Positions 51,479 through 60,782 of a stretch of 64,000 bases of DNA are shown here, one piece after another; positions within the stretch are counted from its first letter, which is position 1; every line of letters begins with the position of its first letter. The translations under genes were made by a program, and so were the position numbers. Below the pieces are notes generated by a model. That model was given only the letters and a program-made list of their open reading frames with translations. It was not told the DNA's origin and made no database searches. The DNA is from Robiginitomaculum_A sp036478535 (GTDB lineage Bacteria; Pseudomonadota; Alphaproteobacteria; Caulobacterales; Maricaulaceae): assembly GCA_965224735.1 (NCBI GenBank), contig OZ245059.1, positions 992,001 through 1,056,000 of the forward strand, in the 5' to 3' direction.

Positions 51479-51516
51479 AATTTGGATAGTGAAAGACAAT
51501 TTGGATAGTGTAAGAC
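51479..51516 (+). repeat. Tandem duplication of 19 bp
   Basis: AATTTGGATAGTGAAAGAC (51479-51497) is followed directly by AATTTGGATAGTGTAAGAC (51498-51516), with one mismatch. It lies in the gap between tdh and rbfA. Confidence 0.9.
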
Positions 51517-51642
51517 TCTGAGTATAATAATTATAAAAAATATTACCCACAATTTATAAATGTTTTTTTTAACAAAAAGATATGCAATCATTCATCGTAG
51601 AGTGTCAAGAAAAAGTAGATGAGATGAAAATGAAAGCAAAAC

Positions 51643-52038
51643 ATGAAAAAAAGAACTAAAGCGCCATCGCAACGACAACTGCAAGCTGGGGCACTTATTC
51701 GCCGGGCTTTGGTGGATATACTTGCGCGGGAGGATTTTCGGGATCCAGATTTGTTTGATGTATCCGTGACGATATCCGAAGTGCGCACAACGCCAGATTT
51801 GAAGCATGCACGGGTCTATGCTGCGCCTTTAGGCGGTAAAAACAGCGCGGACGTTATTGCAGCGCTTAACCGCGCGTCGAAATTTTTACGCGGGAAATTA
51901 GGCCGCGAGCTTTCCATGCGCTCCACCCCCGCTTTGCGTTTTGAAGAAGACACAATTTTTCAACAAGCCAGCGATTTGCAAGAACTGCTAAATCTCCCAG
52001 AGATAGCCAGAGACCTTAAAGCAGACCAAGAAAAATAG
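51643..52038 (+). CDS. rbfA: Ribosome-binding factor A
   Basis: RbfA helps mature the 5' end of 16S rRNA in the small subunit. The 131-residue protein has the KH-like fold with SQRQLQAGALIRRALVDIL, FRDPDLFDVSVTISEVRTTPDLKHARVY and LRFEEDTIFQQAS. Most alphaproteobacteria have rbfA after infB and before truB. Here it stands alone between kbl-tdh and unrelated minus-strand genes. Confidence 0.95.
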   Translation: MKKRTKAPSQRQLQAGALIRRALVDILAREDFRDPDLFDVSVTISEVRTTPDLKHARVYAAPLGGKNSADVIAALNRASKFLRGKLGRELSMRSTPALRFEEDTIFQQASDLQELLNLPEIARDLKADQEK

Positions 52039-52107
52039 GCCGTGAAATCTGTAGACAAGCAAAAAGTCTAAGCTTTTACTATTATGTCTCCACGGCGAGC
52101 ATCAGTG

Positions 52108-52767
52108 CTAATCGTGTTTAAGGGATTGTGCTGTTTTTCGAGCAAAGTGACTAATGGCGCGCCGCGTGTCACTCCATGTCCCTGAAAACTGTGCATCGTA
52201 AAGATCTGTTGCAAACCAAGCATACGTTGTTGAGCCAGAGTCTTTACCATCAACAACAAGGTTTGCTTCAAAACCCGCACCCCCAAGACCATAACTTTCA
52301 TAGCTTAGGGATGGAAATTTGGTTCGTTGGTAAAATGTTGGTCGTGTAGGCTGAACATTTTTTAAGATCACGTTTAAAACAGCGTCTGCATCATCACTTA
52401 TAGCAATGCCGTGCTTGCTAAGTTGTTTTCCCAGTTTAGTTTTTAGGTGTTCAGCTAGGTGGTTCAGATCGCGTTCTCCGTAAAAGCCGTGTCCTTCAAA
52501 ACCATCTCTGTAATTATGGGGACGATGCCTTAAGTTTTTAGAAAGATGGTTGGCGCGATAAATAAGATCATCACTTAAAACCACATTTATACGCACTGCC
52601 CTTATAGGCGTATTAATGGCAGACGTGTTAACGGCAGACGTGTTAATGGTTGATTTAAATCTCCTAGAGCTATCAGCCAAAGCCGTCTGGCTCAAGCTTG
52701 CTAGTGTAAAGCCAGCTATTAATGCTGTGGCAATGAATTGTTTTTTTATAATGAGTTGTTTTTTCAT
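52108..52767 (-). CDS. Secreted hypothetical protein, 219 aa
   Basis: From ATG 52767 the product starts with a signal peptide (MKKQLIIKKQFIATALIAGFTLASLSQTALA). A short duplicated stretch follows (NTSAVNTSAINTP, from a tandem DNA repeat around GCAGACGTGTTAA). The rest contains DLNHLAEHLKTKLGKQLSKHGI, AVLNVILKNVQPTRP and YAWFATDLYDAQFSGTW. It is presumably periplasmic. No family is recognised; the overall shape resembles small DUF-type outer-membrane-linked proteins. Confidence 0.7.
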   Translation of the reverse strand: MKKQLIIKKQFIATALIAGFTLASLSQTALADSSRRFKSTINTSAVNTSAINTPIRAVRINVVLSDDLIYRANHLSKNLRHRPHNYRDGFEGHGFYGERDLNHLAEHLKTKLGKQLSKHGIAISDDADAVLNVILKNVQPTRPTFYQRTKFPSLSYESYGLGGAGFEANLVVDGKDSGSTTYAWFATDLYDAQFSGTWSDTRRAISHFARKTAQSLKHD

Positions 52768-52856
52768 GTGTCCTACACGTGTAGCGCTTCTTGGATACAA
52801 GTATGACACAAAACTATATCTTATGCAATTGCATAGAGCCTCAATACCGTGAGGCC

Positions 52857-53291
52857 TTATCCTGGCCGGAAAACATCAACCAATACACCCACGACATTTG
52901 CTGCTTTTTGTGCTTGGCCAACATAAGCGTCGACTTGGCCGCGTTGCATCGTGCGGCTAACACTGATGATTTTACCACTTAAGTTGACGGTTTGCGTGGT
53001 GACAGTTAGAATCTTAGCGCTGGTATCAAGGGCTGCATCGGTAATTTTTAAGGGAACCGTAGCAACCTTATAGGCTCCTTTTCCTGTATAATAAGCACCT
53101 TTTCCAGCCATTTTTCCCGTTTTATAGACACCTTTTCCAGTGACTTTTCCTGTTTTTATCACGCCTTTGAAGGGCAGGGAGGCGACTTTTCCTGTGGTTT
53201 TTACAATGGCTCCTGTGGTTTTTACAACGGCGCATCCACCAAGTACAGAGGCCGCGCCAACGAGAATGATAAGTTTTGAAAACATGTGCAT
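52857..53291 (-). CDS. Small lipoprotein with Lys-Thr-Gly repeats
   Basis: The 144-residue product has a lipoprotein signal (LIILVGAASVLGGC). The mature part has a repetitive stretch (KTTGAIVKTTGK, then GKVTGKGVYKTGKMAGKGAYYTGKGAYK), in which TGK/GKG units recur about every 8-11 residues. The C-terminal half (KILTVTTQTVNLSGKIISVSRTMQRGQV) is non-repetitive. It would be a lipid-anchored envelope protein. No known family; the DNA below the repeats shows matching short duplications. Confidence 0.7.
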   Translation of the reverse strand: MHMFSKLIILVGAASVLGGCAVVKTTGAIVKTTGKVASLPFKGVIKTGKVTGKGVYKTGKMAGKGAYYTGKGAYKVATVPLKITDAALDTSAKILTVTTQTVNLSGKIISVSRTMQRGQVDAYVGQAQKAANVVGVLVDVFRPG

Positions 53292-53398
53292 GATAATCTC
53301 ACGGTTGGTTATGAAGGCAACCTTGTATATGTACCCTTAATTGTAGGTAAAGCACAAATGGTTTTCACAGGTTTTTATGGGGTTTTTGCAGTAGGCTA

Positions 53399-55483
53399 TT
53401 ATTTGCCTTCGGTTCTCCAGGCCCAAAGCAAAGCAATCATCATCAACAAAAAATAAAACCAACCAGGGCCATAAGGTGTGCGCTTTGAATTGGTCACGTC
53501 ATAGCGATTATTGCCCACTAAATTCGCGGTTTTTGCGTTGGTTTTTGCCCCTGATTTCCCTTTACGGAAATTGGGTATAGTGGCAGGGCTATTTGTCCAG
53601 AAACTCCCGCCGCCACTGGCTTTGGTAAGGGGGGCCAAGATATCGGCGCTGGGCACGATATGTTTGTACTCGCGCGGGTTAAGAGCGCCAGCAGCGGCAA
53701 TAACGGATAACCCCCCAAGACCACCAGTGCTAACACGGTAAGCACCTTGGTTTTCCGTTTTAAATGTGCCGCTAAAATGCCCAGAACCAACCCGCCGCAA
53801 ATCAAGGGTTTTTGACTGTCCATCTGGGAGAAGAATTTTAATTTTTTCTGTTTTGTCATTGAGTGAGAACTGGTCAATTTTCATAACACCATTTTCGATG
53901 TGCGCTTCTAATCTATCCGCTTCCAAATCAGGTTCGCTCATAAGCCAATGGGCGAGGCGTTTGAACATTTCTCTATATGGGCCGCCGCCTTTATGATCTT
54001 TGGACCAAAGCCAAGCTTGGTCAGACATCAATAGGGCAACGCGGCCTTTCTCGACCTTATCCAATATAAGCAAGGGATTGTTATCCCCATCTACCATTAA
54101 AACATCACCGCTAATAATTTCTGCCATAATGGAGCGGTACCAAGGCCCCCAAGTATCGGATATTGTGCCATTAAAACTTGATGTAATCGGGTGCCGTTTG
54201 CCTTTATCATTTAGTTTTGGCTTATAGATACCCGTGTTGATCTCGCCAGTCGGGCGGGCTGGAAGTACGGCCATGAGCGGGGAGTGGGCAAGGCTCTCCT
54301 CACCTGCAAAGGCGGGGCCTGTTGCCACCAATAGCGCGCCGCCATCTTCTACATATTGGGCAATATTTGCAATATAATACGGGTTGAGTATTGAAACAGA
54401 GCGTCCATGTTCACTGACTGAACGTTGCCTAAATTGGTCAAAAACAACCAAATCAAATTCGGTAATTTTTTCTTCAAACAGTTCTGCCTGCGGAAACCTT
54501 ATAAGCGAAAGCTCATACGGGCGAGCATTGGTGGTTTTCTTGCCTGGGTTGGTTAAAATTGTAAACTGTACCAAATCAACGGATGGATCAGATTTTAAAA
54601 GATTACGCCATGCCCTTCCACCCCTATGAGGCTCACCCGTAATCAGTAAAACGCGCAATCGATCCCGAACACCTGATATTTCGGCAACCATGAGATTGTT
54701 GAGGGGGGTGAGTTCCCCGTCTGCGGTTTCCGTCAAAATTTCAACCGTATTGATACCGCGTTTTTCAATTTTGAGCGGAACAGATATTCTATCGCCAATA
54801 ATAGCATTGAAGCGTGCAATAACATTGCCGTTTTGGCGAATTTCCAAAGGGGCGCGCTCGCCTTCATGACCTGGATCATCAATACGAATTTCAAATATGG
54901 CTTGCTCACCAACAAGACCATATTTTGGTGTGACGAGGGTTTCTAAGCGGCGGTCACGGGCATTTTTTTCTCCAATGATTAGCGCGTGAAATGGTACGCC
55001 TTCAGGCAGGATATTCTCCACGGAATTTGGCATGTCATGGACTTGTCCATCTGTGATTGCTATGACGCCAGAGAGGCGATCTGCTGGAATTTTGCCAAGT
55101 TCATTGATCAGGACTTGGATGAAATGTGTGCCATCATCTCCTGACATTACGGGCACTGTGATGATTTCTAAATTTTCCAGCGCACCAATTTTTTTACGCA
55201 CCGTGTCTGCTATGATTTTGGCAACGTGTTCGCGGCTCCCAATTTGCATGCTTTGTGTTTGGTCCACAAGAACAAGAGCTATATCGGGTAGGGGGGTGCG
55301 CTCTTGCAAAAGCTTTTGAGGGTTAAGCAGTGCGCCGCATAAAATTAAAGCGGCGATTGAACGCAGAATAAGGCTTTTAAGTCCGCGCCATTGGCCAAAT
55401 CCAGCGGCAATAAGGGTAAGCACGGTCAAAGCTGTGATGACCCATATGGGTAAAAGTGGATCGATGGCAAAGGAGGAATTCAT
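53399..55483 (-). CDS. VWA/GATase-like membrane protein of the MoxR cluster
   Basis: The 694-residue inner-membrane protein has N-terminal membrane segments (LPIWVITALTVLTLIAAGF and RSIAALILCGALLN), then a von Willebrand A-like domain with ALVLVDQTQSMQIG as metal site. A region resembling a glutamine-amidotransferase fold follows (FDLVVFDQFRQRS, YVEDGGALLVATGPAFAGEES), with one terminal membrane segment (WFYFLLMMIALLWAW). It follows the DUF4159 gene without a gap, and this MoxR-DUF58-DUF4159-VWA order is conserved in alphaproteobacteria. Its function, probably in envelope assembly or stress, is unproven. Confidence 0.85.
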   Translation of the reverse strand: MNSSFAIDPLLPIWVITALTVLTLIAAGFGQWRGLKSLILRSIAALILCGALLNPQKLLQERTPLPDIALVLVDQTQSMQIGSREHVAKIIADTVRKKIGALENLEIITVPVMSGDDGTHFIQVLINELGKIPADRLSGVIAITDGQVHDMPNSVENILPEGVPFHALIIGEKNARDRRLETLVTPKYGLVGEQAIFEIRIDDPGHEGERAPLEIRQNGNVIARFNAIIGDRISVPLKIEKRGINTVEILTETADGELTPLNNLMVAEISGVRDRLRVLLITGEPHRGGRAWRNLLKSDPSVDLVQFTILTNPGKKTTNARPYELSLIRFPQAELFEEKITEFDLVVFDQFRQRSVSEHGRSVSILNPYYIANIAQYVEDGGALLVATGPAFAGEESLAHSPLMAVLPARPTGEINTGIYKPKLNDKGKRHPITSSFNGTISDTWGPWYRSIMAEIISGDVLMVDGDNNPLLILDKVEKGRVALLMSDQAWLWSKDHKGGGPYREMFKRLAHWLMSEPDLEADRLEAHIENGVMKIDQFSLNDKTEKIKILLPDGQSKTLDLRRVGSGHFSGTFKTENQGAYRVSTGGLGGLSVIAAAGALNPREYKHIVPSADILAPLTKASGGGSFWTNSPATIPNFRKGKSGAKTNAKTANLVGNNRYDVTNSKRTPYGPGWFYFLLMMIALLWAWRTEGK

Positions 55484-58231
55484 TTACGGCTCCTCTTTTG
55501 GGTTTTGGTCTGGCGCTTTGTTTTGGCGCGCGTCTGGGGTACCACTAAGGCGACGAATAAGGATTGCCGCGTGTACTTGGTCGGCTTTGTAATTCCCTGA
55601 TAGCACATACATAGCCAGGTTCACACCAAAGCGAAAGGCAAATTCGCGCTGCCGTGGAATGTCTTGCTCTATCACGGCCAGTGTCCTGCCTTTTTTGTCT
55701 TTTGCCCATGCCGCAGCCCAATCATTAGAGCCAACAATAACGGCGCTTACGCCGTCACGTGCACTGCCGCGCTGATCGGCTTCCACCCAAATTTTACCAT
55801 CGGCCCAGCGCCCAGCATAAACCTGTATCAGGTAAAAAGACTTGGTGATGACATGGTCTTTACTCGGTGGGGCAAGGCGGGGAATATCCAAAGACTTTGA
55901 CAAAACGGCAAGCCCTGGATGGGTTTTATTGCCAAGCAGTTTACGTCTGTCCGCATCTTGGGTATCGAAAACGATCGTGCCGCCAGTTGCCATATATCTA
56001 TTTAAATTTATGTTTGCTTTTTCGCTCAATGGTTTTTCGTTGCGCTGCACGGGCCAGTATAAAAATGGGTAATAGGAGAGCTCGTCATTTTCAATGTCGA
56101 TACCACGGGCTCCTTTTGGCTCAATAGTCGTGCGCCGCGTAAGCTCGGCTGCCAAGCCCTCAAGTCCAGCTTTACTCATCTTGTCGATTTTGGTATTTCC
56201 TGTTATGACATAGGCCAGATATAAATCCAAAGCGTCTAGTTTTTTGCCGTGTTCTTGCGCGCGTGCATCGCTTGAATTTATAGAGACTAAGCTAAGGGCT
56301 ATTATTAGTATTGCTGCGTTTTGTGCGCCTGTAAATGTGTGTTTGAGCCGGCCTGATGCGAGCAAGGACATCAATACATCAAGAGAAAACAGAAGCGCGG
56401 CCAGCCCCAATAAAAACCCGCTCAGGGATTTAGGCTTTTGGGTGCCATAGCGAGCAACGTTCATGCCTTTCATGCCTTTGGCATCAAGTTTTGTATATAG
56501 GCTTGGCTCTTTAACGACATTAAGTGCGGCGCGGCGCATGCCTTGGCGATAGAGACCAGGCGGATTGTTGGTGCTTGAGACTGTGCTCGCAAAATCTGCA
56601 TCGGCAATTGTGGCAATGCCTGAAGGCGGGCTACCGAGCTGGCCAAATCCGTTTAAAGTACGCTCGGCGCTCCAATCGCCGCCTGTCTTGGTTTGCTTGG
56701 AAACACTGGCACGAGCCAATGGCAGTATCCGTTTAAGCATCTGTACATAAAGCCCTGAGAGAGGCAAAGATGACCAATCAGGGCCAGCCGTTACATGGAA
56801 CAAAACAATGCGTCCGCGCCCTAAGGGCGCAGAGGTAATCACTGGCGATCCATCCACTAGCCGCGCCCATGTGTGCGCATCGGTTTCAGCGCCTGGTCTT
56901 GCCATAAGCTGTTTTGTAACGGTGATTTCCTCATTGAGTTTAAGGCCGAAGAACGGACTTTCTTGGGCAAAGGGGGCGAAGCCTTGTGGCCCTTCCCATG
57001 CGAGTGCGCCGTCAAGATCGCGGCCTCCAGCGCGTATAGCAACAGGAAGAAGTGCGTCCGTACGTTTAGCAAGCTTTGGCCCCGCAAAGCGGATTAACAG
57101 TCCGCCTTCTTCGACATAGGTTTTAAGGGCGGGGCTCTCGGTGCGGGCTGTATCGGTCATAATAATAATGGCTGGCGAAACGGCTAAAAGCTGATCGAGA
57201 TCTCCTTGGTAAATATCGGCATTGGGGGCTAAAGCTTTTTCGATATAAAGCCATTCGGAGAGAAGTGGTTGGATATTCTCGTCACTGCCTTTTAAAAGGC
57301 CAATTAGTGGGCGCCCCCAGCTATCATCAAGTAAGGTAATTGCACCAGCCGAGTTATGCCCTTCGGCTTTTATTTGTGAAACTTGAGAGCGCAGTTCGGA
57401 CGGCATGTCAAAATCTGCTTCCGCTGTTTTTTCTCCTGCCGCAAACCGAATATCAGCGCGTGCCAAAACCTGCCCGCTCGGCCCGTAAGCGACGGCGTTA
57501 AATGCACGCAGGTTATCCGTATAAGGACGGTGCCAAAACGAGCGAAAGCCATTTGCAGTTTCTTCGGTTTTTCCAGCAATTAAGGGGCTGTTTTCTGAAG
57601 CGGGCAGGTAAATTTTTCCTGATTTCAAAACGCGTGTTAGGCTGTTATCTGGGCCGTAACGAAGACCATCAGACAACCAGAATATATCTGCGCCAGATAA
57701 ATCTTGTTTTTTTAAGGTTTTTGCTAATTGTACCCGGTTTGGGGCAAAGGGAAGAGGGCGCAAAGTTTTAATGCGTTTGAGGGCTTGGACTGCTGGGACA
57801 AAACCTATGGTATTTTTCCCGCTAGGATCAACACTTGTGTAAATGGCCGTTTTTAAATTGTTTGATAGAGCGTGCTGAATTTGCGCTTCTGATTCACTTA
57901 ATATAGCCCCCCAATTCCCAGCTGCGGCCCAGCTATTATCGATGATAAGAACGGCAGGCTTATTGCTATCGACATTTGGTTTAAACAATATGGGTTTGGC
58001 CAGCGCTATTGCGAGGATCGCGCCAAGTAAAAGGCGGAACAATAAAAGCCATGGCGGGGTGGATTGTGGTGTTTCTTCTTCCTTTTTCACATCATGTAAA
58101 AGACGCAAGGGCGGGAATATTTGCTGGCGCGGGCGAGGCGGCGTAATACGTAAAACCCACCAGATAATTGGCAAAATTAACAGCCCAAAAAGCGCAAGCG
58201 GTTCCAAAAATGTGATGGGCCCAAATTCCAT
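55484..58231 (-). CDS. BatA-N plus DUF4159 membrane protein of the MoxR cluster
   Basis: The 915-residue protein starts with BatA-type membrane segments (FLEPLALFGLLILPIIWWVLRI and LLLFRLLLGAILAIALA) and a degenerate VWA-like domain (AVLIIDNSWAAAGNW). A long middle follows, with a further membrane segment (FLLGLAALLFSLDVLMSLLA). The C-terminal DUF4159 domain has YPFLYWPVQRNEKPL and ATGGTIVFDTQDAD. It starts at the DUF58 stop (shared base) and is followed directly by the VWA/GATase gene, so all four minus-strand genes here form one operon. Confidence 0.88.
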   Translation of the reverse strand: MEFGPITFLEPLALFGLLILPIIWWVLRITPPRPRQQIFPPLRLLHDVKKEEETPQSTPPWLLLFRLLLGAILAIALAKPILFKPNVDSNKPAVLIIDNSWAAAGNWGAILSESEAQIQHALSNNLKTAIYTSVDPSGKNTIGFVPAVQALKRIKTLRPLPFAPNRVQLAKTLKKQDLSGADIFWLSDGLRYGPDNSLTRVLKSGKIYLPASENSPLIAGKTEETANGFRSFWHRPYTDNLRAFNAVAYGPSGQVLARADIRFAAGEKTAEADFDMPSELRSQVSQIKAEGHNSAGAITLLDDSWGRPLIGLLKGSDENIQPLLSEWLYIEKALAPNADIYQGDLDQLLAVSPAIIIMTDTARTESPALKTYVEEGGLLIRFAGPKLAKRTDALLPVAIRAGGRDLDGALAWEGPQGFAPFAQESPFFGLKLNEEITVTKQLMARPGAETDAHTWARLVDGSPVITSAPLGRGRIVLFHVTAGPDWSSLPLSGLYVQMLKRILPLARASVSKQTKTGGDWSAERTLNGFGQLGSPPSGIATIADADFASTVSSTNNPPGLYRQGMRRAALNVVKEPSLYTKLDAKGMKGMNVARYGTQKPKSLSGFLLGLAALLFSLDVLMSLLASGRLKHTFTGAQNAAILIIALSLVSINSSDARAQEHGKKLDALDLYLAYVITGNTKIDKMSKAGLEGLAAELTRRTTIEPKGARGIDIENDELSYYPFLYWPVQRNEKPLSEKANINLNRYMATGGTIVFDTQDADRRKLLGNKTHPGLAVLSKSLDIPRLAPPSKDHVITKSFYLIQVYAGRWADGKIWVEADQRGSARDGVSAVIVGSNDWAAAWAKDKKGRTLAVIEQDIPRQREFAFRFGVNLAMYVLSGNYKADQVHAAILIRRLSGTPDARQNKAPDQNPKEEP

Positions 58232-59124
58232 TATTTATTCTCTTCGTGTGATAAAGCTTGGTATAGCGCGCTCAGGGCATGTGTGGTGGGTTTATCTGTC
58301 GTGTGGGTTACCAGTGCCCAGCCAAGGCGCCTGGCTGTGCTGGCGAGTGCTTGCTCGTGTGCTTTGAATTTTTTAACATACTCATCGCGTGTTGCTTCGG
58401 CTCGGCCTAAAATGAGTGGTAAATTCTCGCGCAACCGACCAGGTGCAAAGAGCTGTGTGCGGCCTTTAAAAGGAAAATTGCGCTCGGCAGGGTCTACGAT
58501 ATGTAACAACACGCCGCGTGCAGGGCGTGCGGACAGTTTTGATAAACGCTCTCGCCATACATCTGTGCTTTCTAAAAAATCAGATGCGATAACAAGCCGG
58601 GCATGGGCGTTGAAATCAGCGCTAAGGGATTTGGTTCCCCCAGGCGAGGTGGACAGCTTATAAGCAATGCGCTCAATGCCAAATCTTCCCGTATGAGGGC
58701 GCTCGCTCATGCCAAGCACAGCACAGCGCTCGCCCGCACGCATTAATAGAGAAGAGAGCGCCATCATTAAGACACTGGCTCTGTCTTTTTTGGTTGGTAG
58801 GTCTTTATGGGAATGCCAGTTCATGCCTTGGCTAGCATCGCGCCACATCCACACGGTATTGGCTGCTTCCCATTCGTTCTCACGGACATAATGATGGTCA
58901 GAGCGCGCCGATCTGCGCCAGTCAATTTGGCTTGCTGTATCGGAGTAGGTGAAATCGCGATACTGCCAAAAAGTTTCACCAGCGCCTGAGCGCCTGCGGC
59001 CATGTACGCCTTGGGCAACAATAGCCGCAACCCGCTCCGCCTCGGCCAGCAAGGCAGGATAACCCGAGGCGAGGTTTTCCGCTTCGCGCCTTAAATCAAG
59101 GGTATGAGGACTTGCAATAGGCAA
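58231..59124 (-). CDS. DUF58 protein of the MoxR cluster
   Basis: The 297-residue protein has the DUF58 motif around GRRRSGAGETFWQYRDF, IDWRRSARSDHHYVREN and the VWA-like VWMWRDASQGMNW, with LVIASDFLESTDVW later. It has no membrane segment. DUF58 proteins act with MoxR-type AAA+ ATPases. The gene ends exactly where the BatA/DUF4159 gene begins and lies two bases after the MoxR stop, so the products are expected to work together. Confidence 0.9.
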   Translation of the reverse strand: MPIASPHTLDLRREAENLASGYPALLAEAERVAAIVAQGVHGRRRSGAGETFWQYRDFTYSDTASQIDWRRSARSDHHYVRENEWEAANTVWMWRDASQGMNWHSHKDLPTKKDRASVLMMALSSLLMRAGERCAVLGMSERPHTGRFGIERIAYKLSTSPGGTKSLSADFNAHARLVIASDFLESTDVWRERLSKLSARPARGVLLHIVDPAERNFPFKGRTQLFAPGRLRENLPLILGRAEATRDEYVKKFKAHEQALASTARRLGWALVTHTTDKPTTHALSALYQALSHEENK

Positions 59125-59126
59125 AA

Positions 59127-60110
59127 TTATCCAGCGTGCTCAGTTAGTTTTTTGATAAGGCTATCAATGGTTAGTCCATCGGCCCGTGCGGCAAATGTAA
59201 GTGCCATACGGTGTTTCAAGACAGGGGAAGCCAAAGCAATCACATCATCAATAGAGGGAGAAATACGGCCATCTAGTAAGGCACGGGCACGGGTGGTCAG
59301 CATCAGAGCCTGACCTGCACGGGGGCCAGGGCCCCAAGCAACGCTGTTTTTGACAAAATCAAATTCGGACTGATCAGGCCGAGCGCTGCGCACGAGACGC
59401 AATATTGCATTGACTACCTGCTCGCCAATAGGCATGGCGCGGACAAGGTTTTGCATATCTTGCAACTGTTTTGGTGTGATGGCTTTTTTTGCGATTGCGA
59501 TTTTGGTGCCCGTAGTCGCAATAAGAATTTTGCGCTCTGTGTCTTGTTTTGGATAACCAACATCAATTTGGAACAAAAACCTATCCAGCTGCGCTTCGGG
59601 CAGAGGATATGTACCCTCTTGCTCAATTGGGTTTTGGGTGGCAAGAACATGAAATGGCGCAGGCAAATCGTGGCGCGCGCCTGCTATGGTGACAAATTTT
59701 TCTTGCATAGCCTGCAAAAGCGCAGATTGGGTACGCGGGGAGGCGCGGTTAATCTCATCAGCCATTAAAAGCTGGCAAAACACTGGGCCAGGCAAAAACC
59801 GAAAAGAGCGTTTACCTTTGGCAGTTTCTTCTAGCACTTCTGAACCGATAATATCGGCAGGCATAAGGTCGGGCGTAAACTGGATGCGCTTTCCCTCCAG
59901 TCCCATAGAGGTAGAGATGGTTTCCACCAAGAGAGTTTTGGCAAGGCCTGGTACACCAACCAACAATGCGTGCCCGCCTGAGAGCAGGGCGGCTAGGGTC
60001 AAATCAATGATTTTTTCTTGCCCGATAACAACTTGCCCAATGGCTGATTTCACAGCCGTTAGTTTTGCGGCTGCATTTTCCAGTTTTGTTTCCAATGTGG
60101 AAGTGCTCAT
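59127..60110 (-). CDS. MoxR-family AAA+ ATPase
   Basis: The 327-residue protein shows Walker A (LLVGVPGLAKTLLVE), Walker B (LMADEINRASPRTQSALLQAMQE), sensor-1 ATQNPIEQEGTYPLPEAQLDRF and the C-terminal lid (GPGPRAGQALMLTTRARALLDGR). MoxR ATPases are chaperone-like and act with VWA proteins. It leads the four-gene minus-strand operon. It is divergent from the DUF1285 gene with 69 bp between. Confidence 0.94.
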   Translation of the reverse strand: MSTSTLETKLENAAAKLTAVKSAIGQVVIGQEKIIDLTLAALLSGGHALLVGVPGLAKTLLVETISTSMGLEGKRIQFTPDLMPADIIGSEVLEETAKGKRSFRFLPGPVFCQLLMADEINRASPRTQSALLQAMQEKFVTIAGARHDLPAPFHVLATQNPIEQEGTYPLPEAQLDRFLFQIDVGYPKQDTERKILIATTGTKIAIAKKAITPKQLQDMQNLVRAMPIGEQVVNAILRLVRSARPDQSEFDFVKNSVAWGPGPRAGQALMLTTRARALLDGRISPSIDDVIALASPVLKHRMALTFAARADGLTIDSLIKKLTEHAG

Positions 60111-60179
60111 AAGTCTCTCTTCTCTTTTAATTTCTATGGGCTATGTTTAAGCTATAGAAGTAAAAGCGCAAAAGGATTC

Positions 60180-60782
60180 TTGCACGTGGTGACATTAAAT
60201 TCTGGTAAAACCGAAAATTCTGGTAAAACCGATATGGAGGCATTGATAAAGGCTGTTAAGGCGGCTGGTGATGGTGCCTTGCCTGTAGATAAATGGCATC
60301 CAGAGTTTTGCGGCGCAATGGATATGATCATTCGGCGTGATGGAACATGGCAGCATGAAGGGACAATAATAACGCGCAAGTCTTTGATTAAATTGTTCTC
60401 AAAGGTTTTGCGTAGGGACGATGACGGAGAAACTTACCTGGTTACTCCCGTGGAGAAAATAAAAATTAAAGTGGATGTGGCACCGTTTTTGGCAGTGCGC
60501 GTTGATATAAAGAACAAAGGGAAAAGCCAGCGCTTGTTTTTTACAACCAATGTTGGTGATGTGGTTGAACTTGGTCCTGATCATAAATTAGGCGTTCTTA
60601 CGGACAGCATAACAGGTGCCCCAATTCCGCTTGTTCATATTCGGGGTAATTTACAAGCCCTGCTAAGTCGTCCGGTTTTTTATGAACTTGTTGAAGCGGC
60701 GATTGAATCGGATGATAGACTGGGTGTTTATAGCGCGGGGCTGTTTTTCCCGCTTGGCGAGAAGAGAGCGCATAATGTTTAG
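60180..60782 (+). CDS. DUF1285-family protein
   Basis: The 200-residue protein has the DUF1285 pattern: LPVDKWHPEFCGAMDMIIRRDGTWQHEGTIITRKSLIKLFSKVLRRDDDG, then YLVTPVEKIKIKVDVAPFLAV and GVYSAGLFFPLG. The TTG at 60180 is four to five bases after AAGGATTC; GTG 60186 or 60189 are alternatives. An 18-bp in-frame duplication (AATTCTGGTAAAACCGAA, near 60198-60233) gives NSGKTENSGKT in the N-terminus. It overlaps the Nudix gene by eight bases. Function is unknown, but the DUF1285-Nudix-cca trio is conserved. Confidence 0.87.
   Translation: MHVVTLNSGKTENSGKTDMEALIKAVKAAGDGALPVDKWHPEFCGAMDMIIRRDGTWQHEGTIITRKSLIKLFSKVLRRDDDGETYLVTPVEKIKIKVDVAPFLAVRVDIKNKGKSQRLFFTTNVGDVVELGPDHKLGVLTDSITGAPIPLVHIRGNLQALLSRPVFYELVEAAIESDDRLGVYSAGLFFPLGEKRAHNV

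Noticed and set aside
60682..60774. Longer N-terminus for the Nudix protein
   Set aside because: It would lie inside the DUF1285 gene and has no family match; ATG 60775 gives the normal start.
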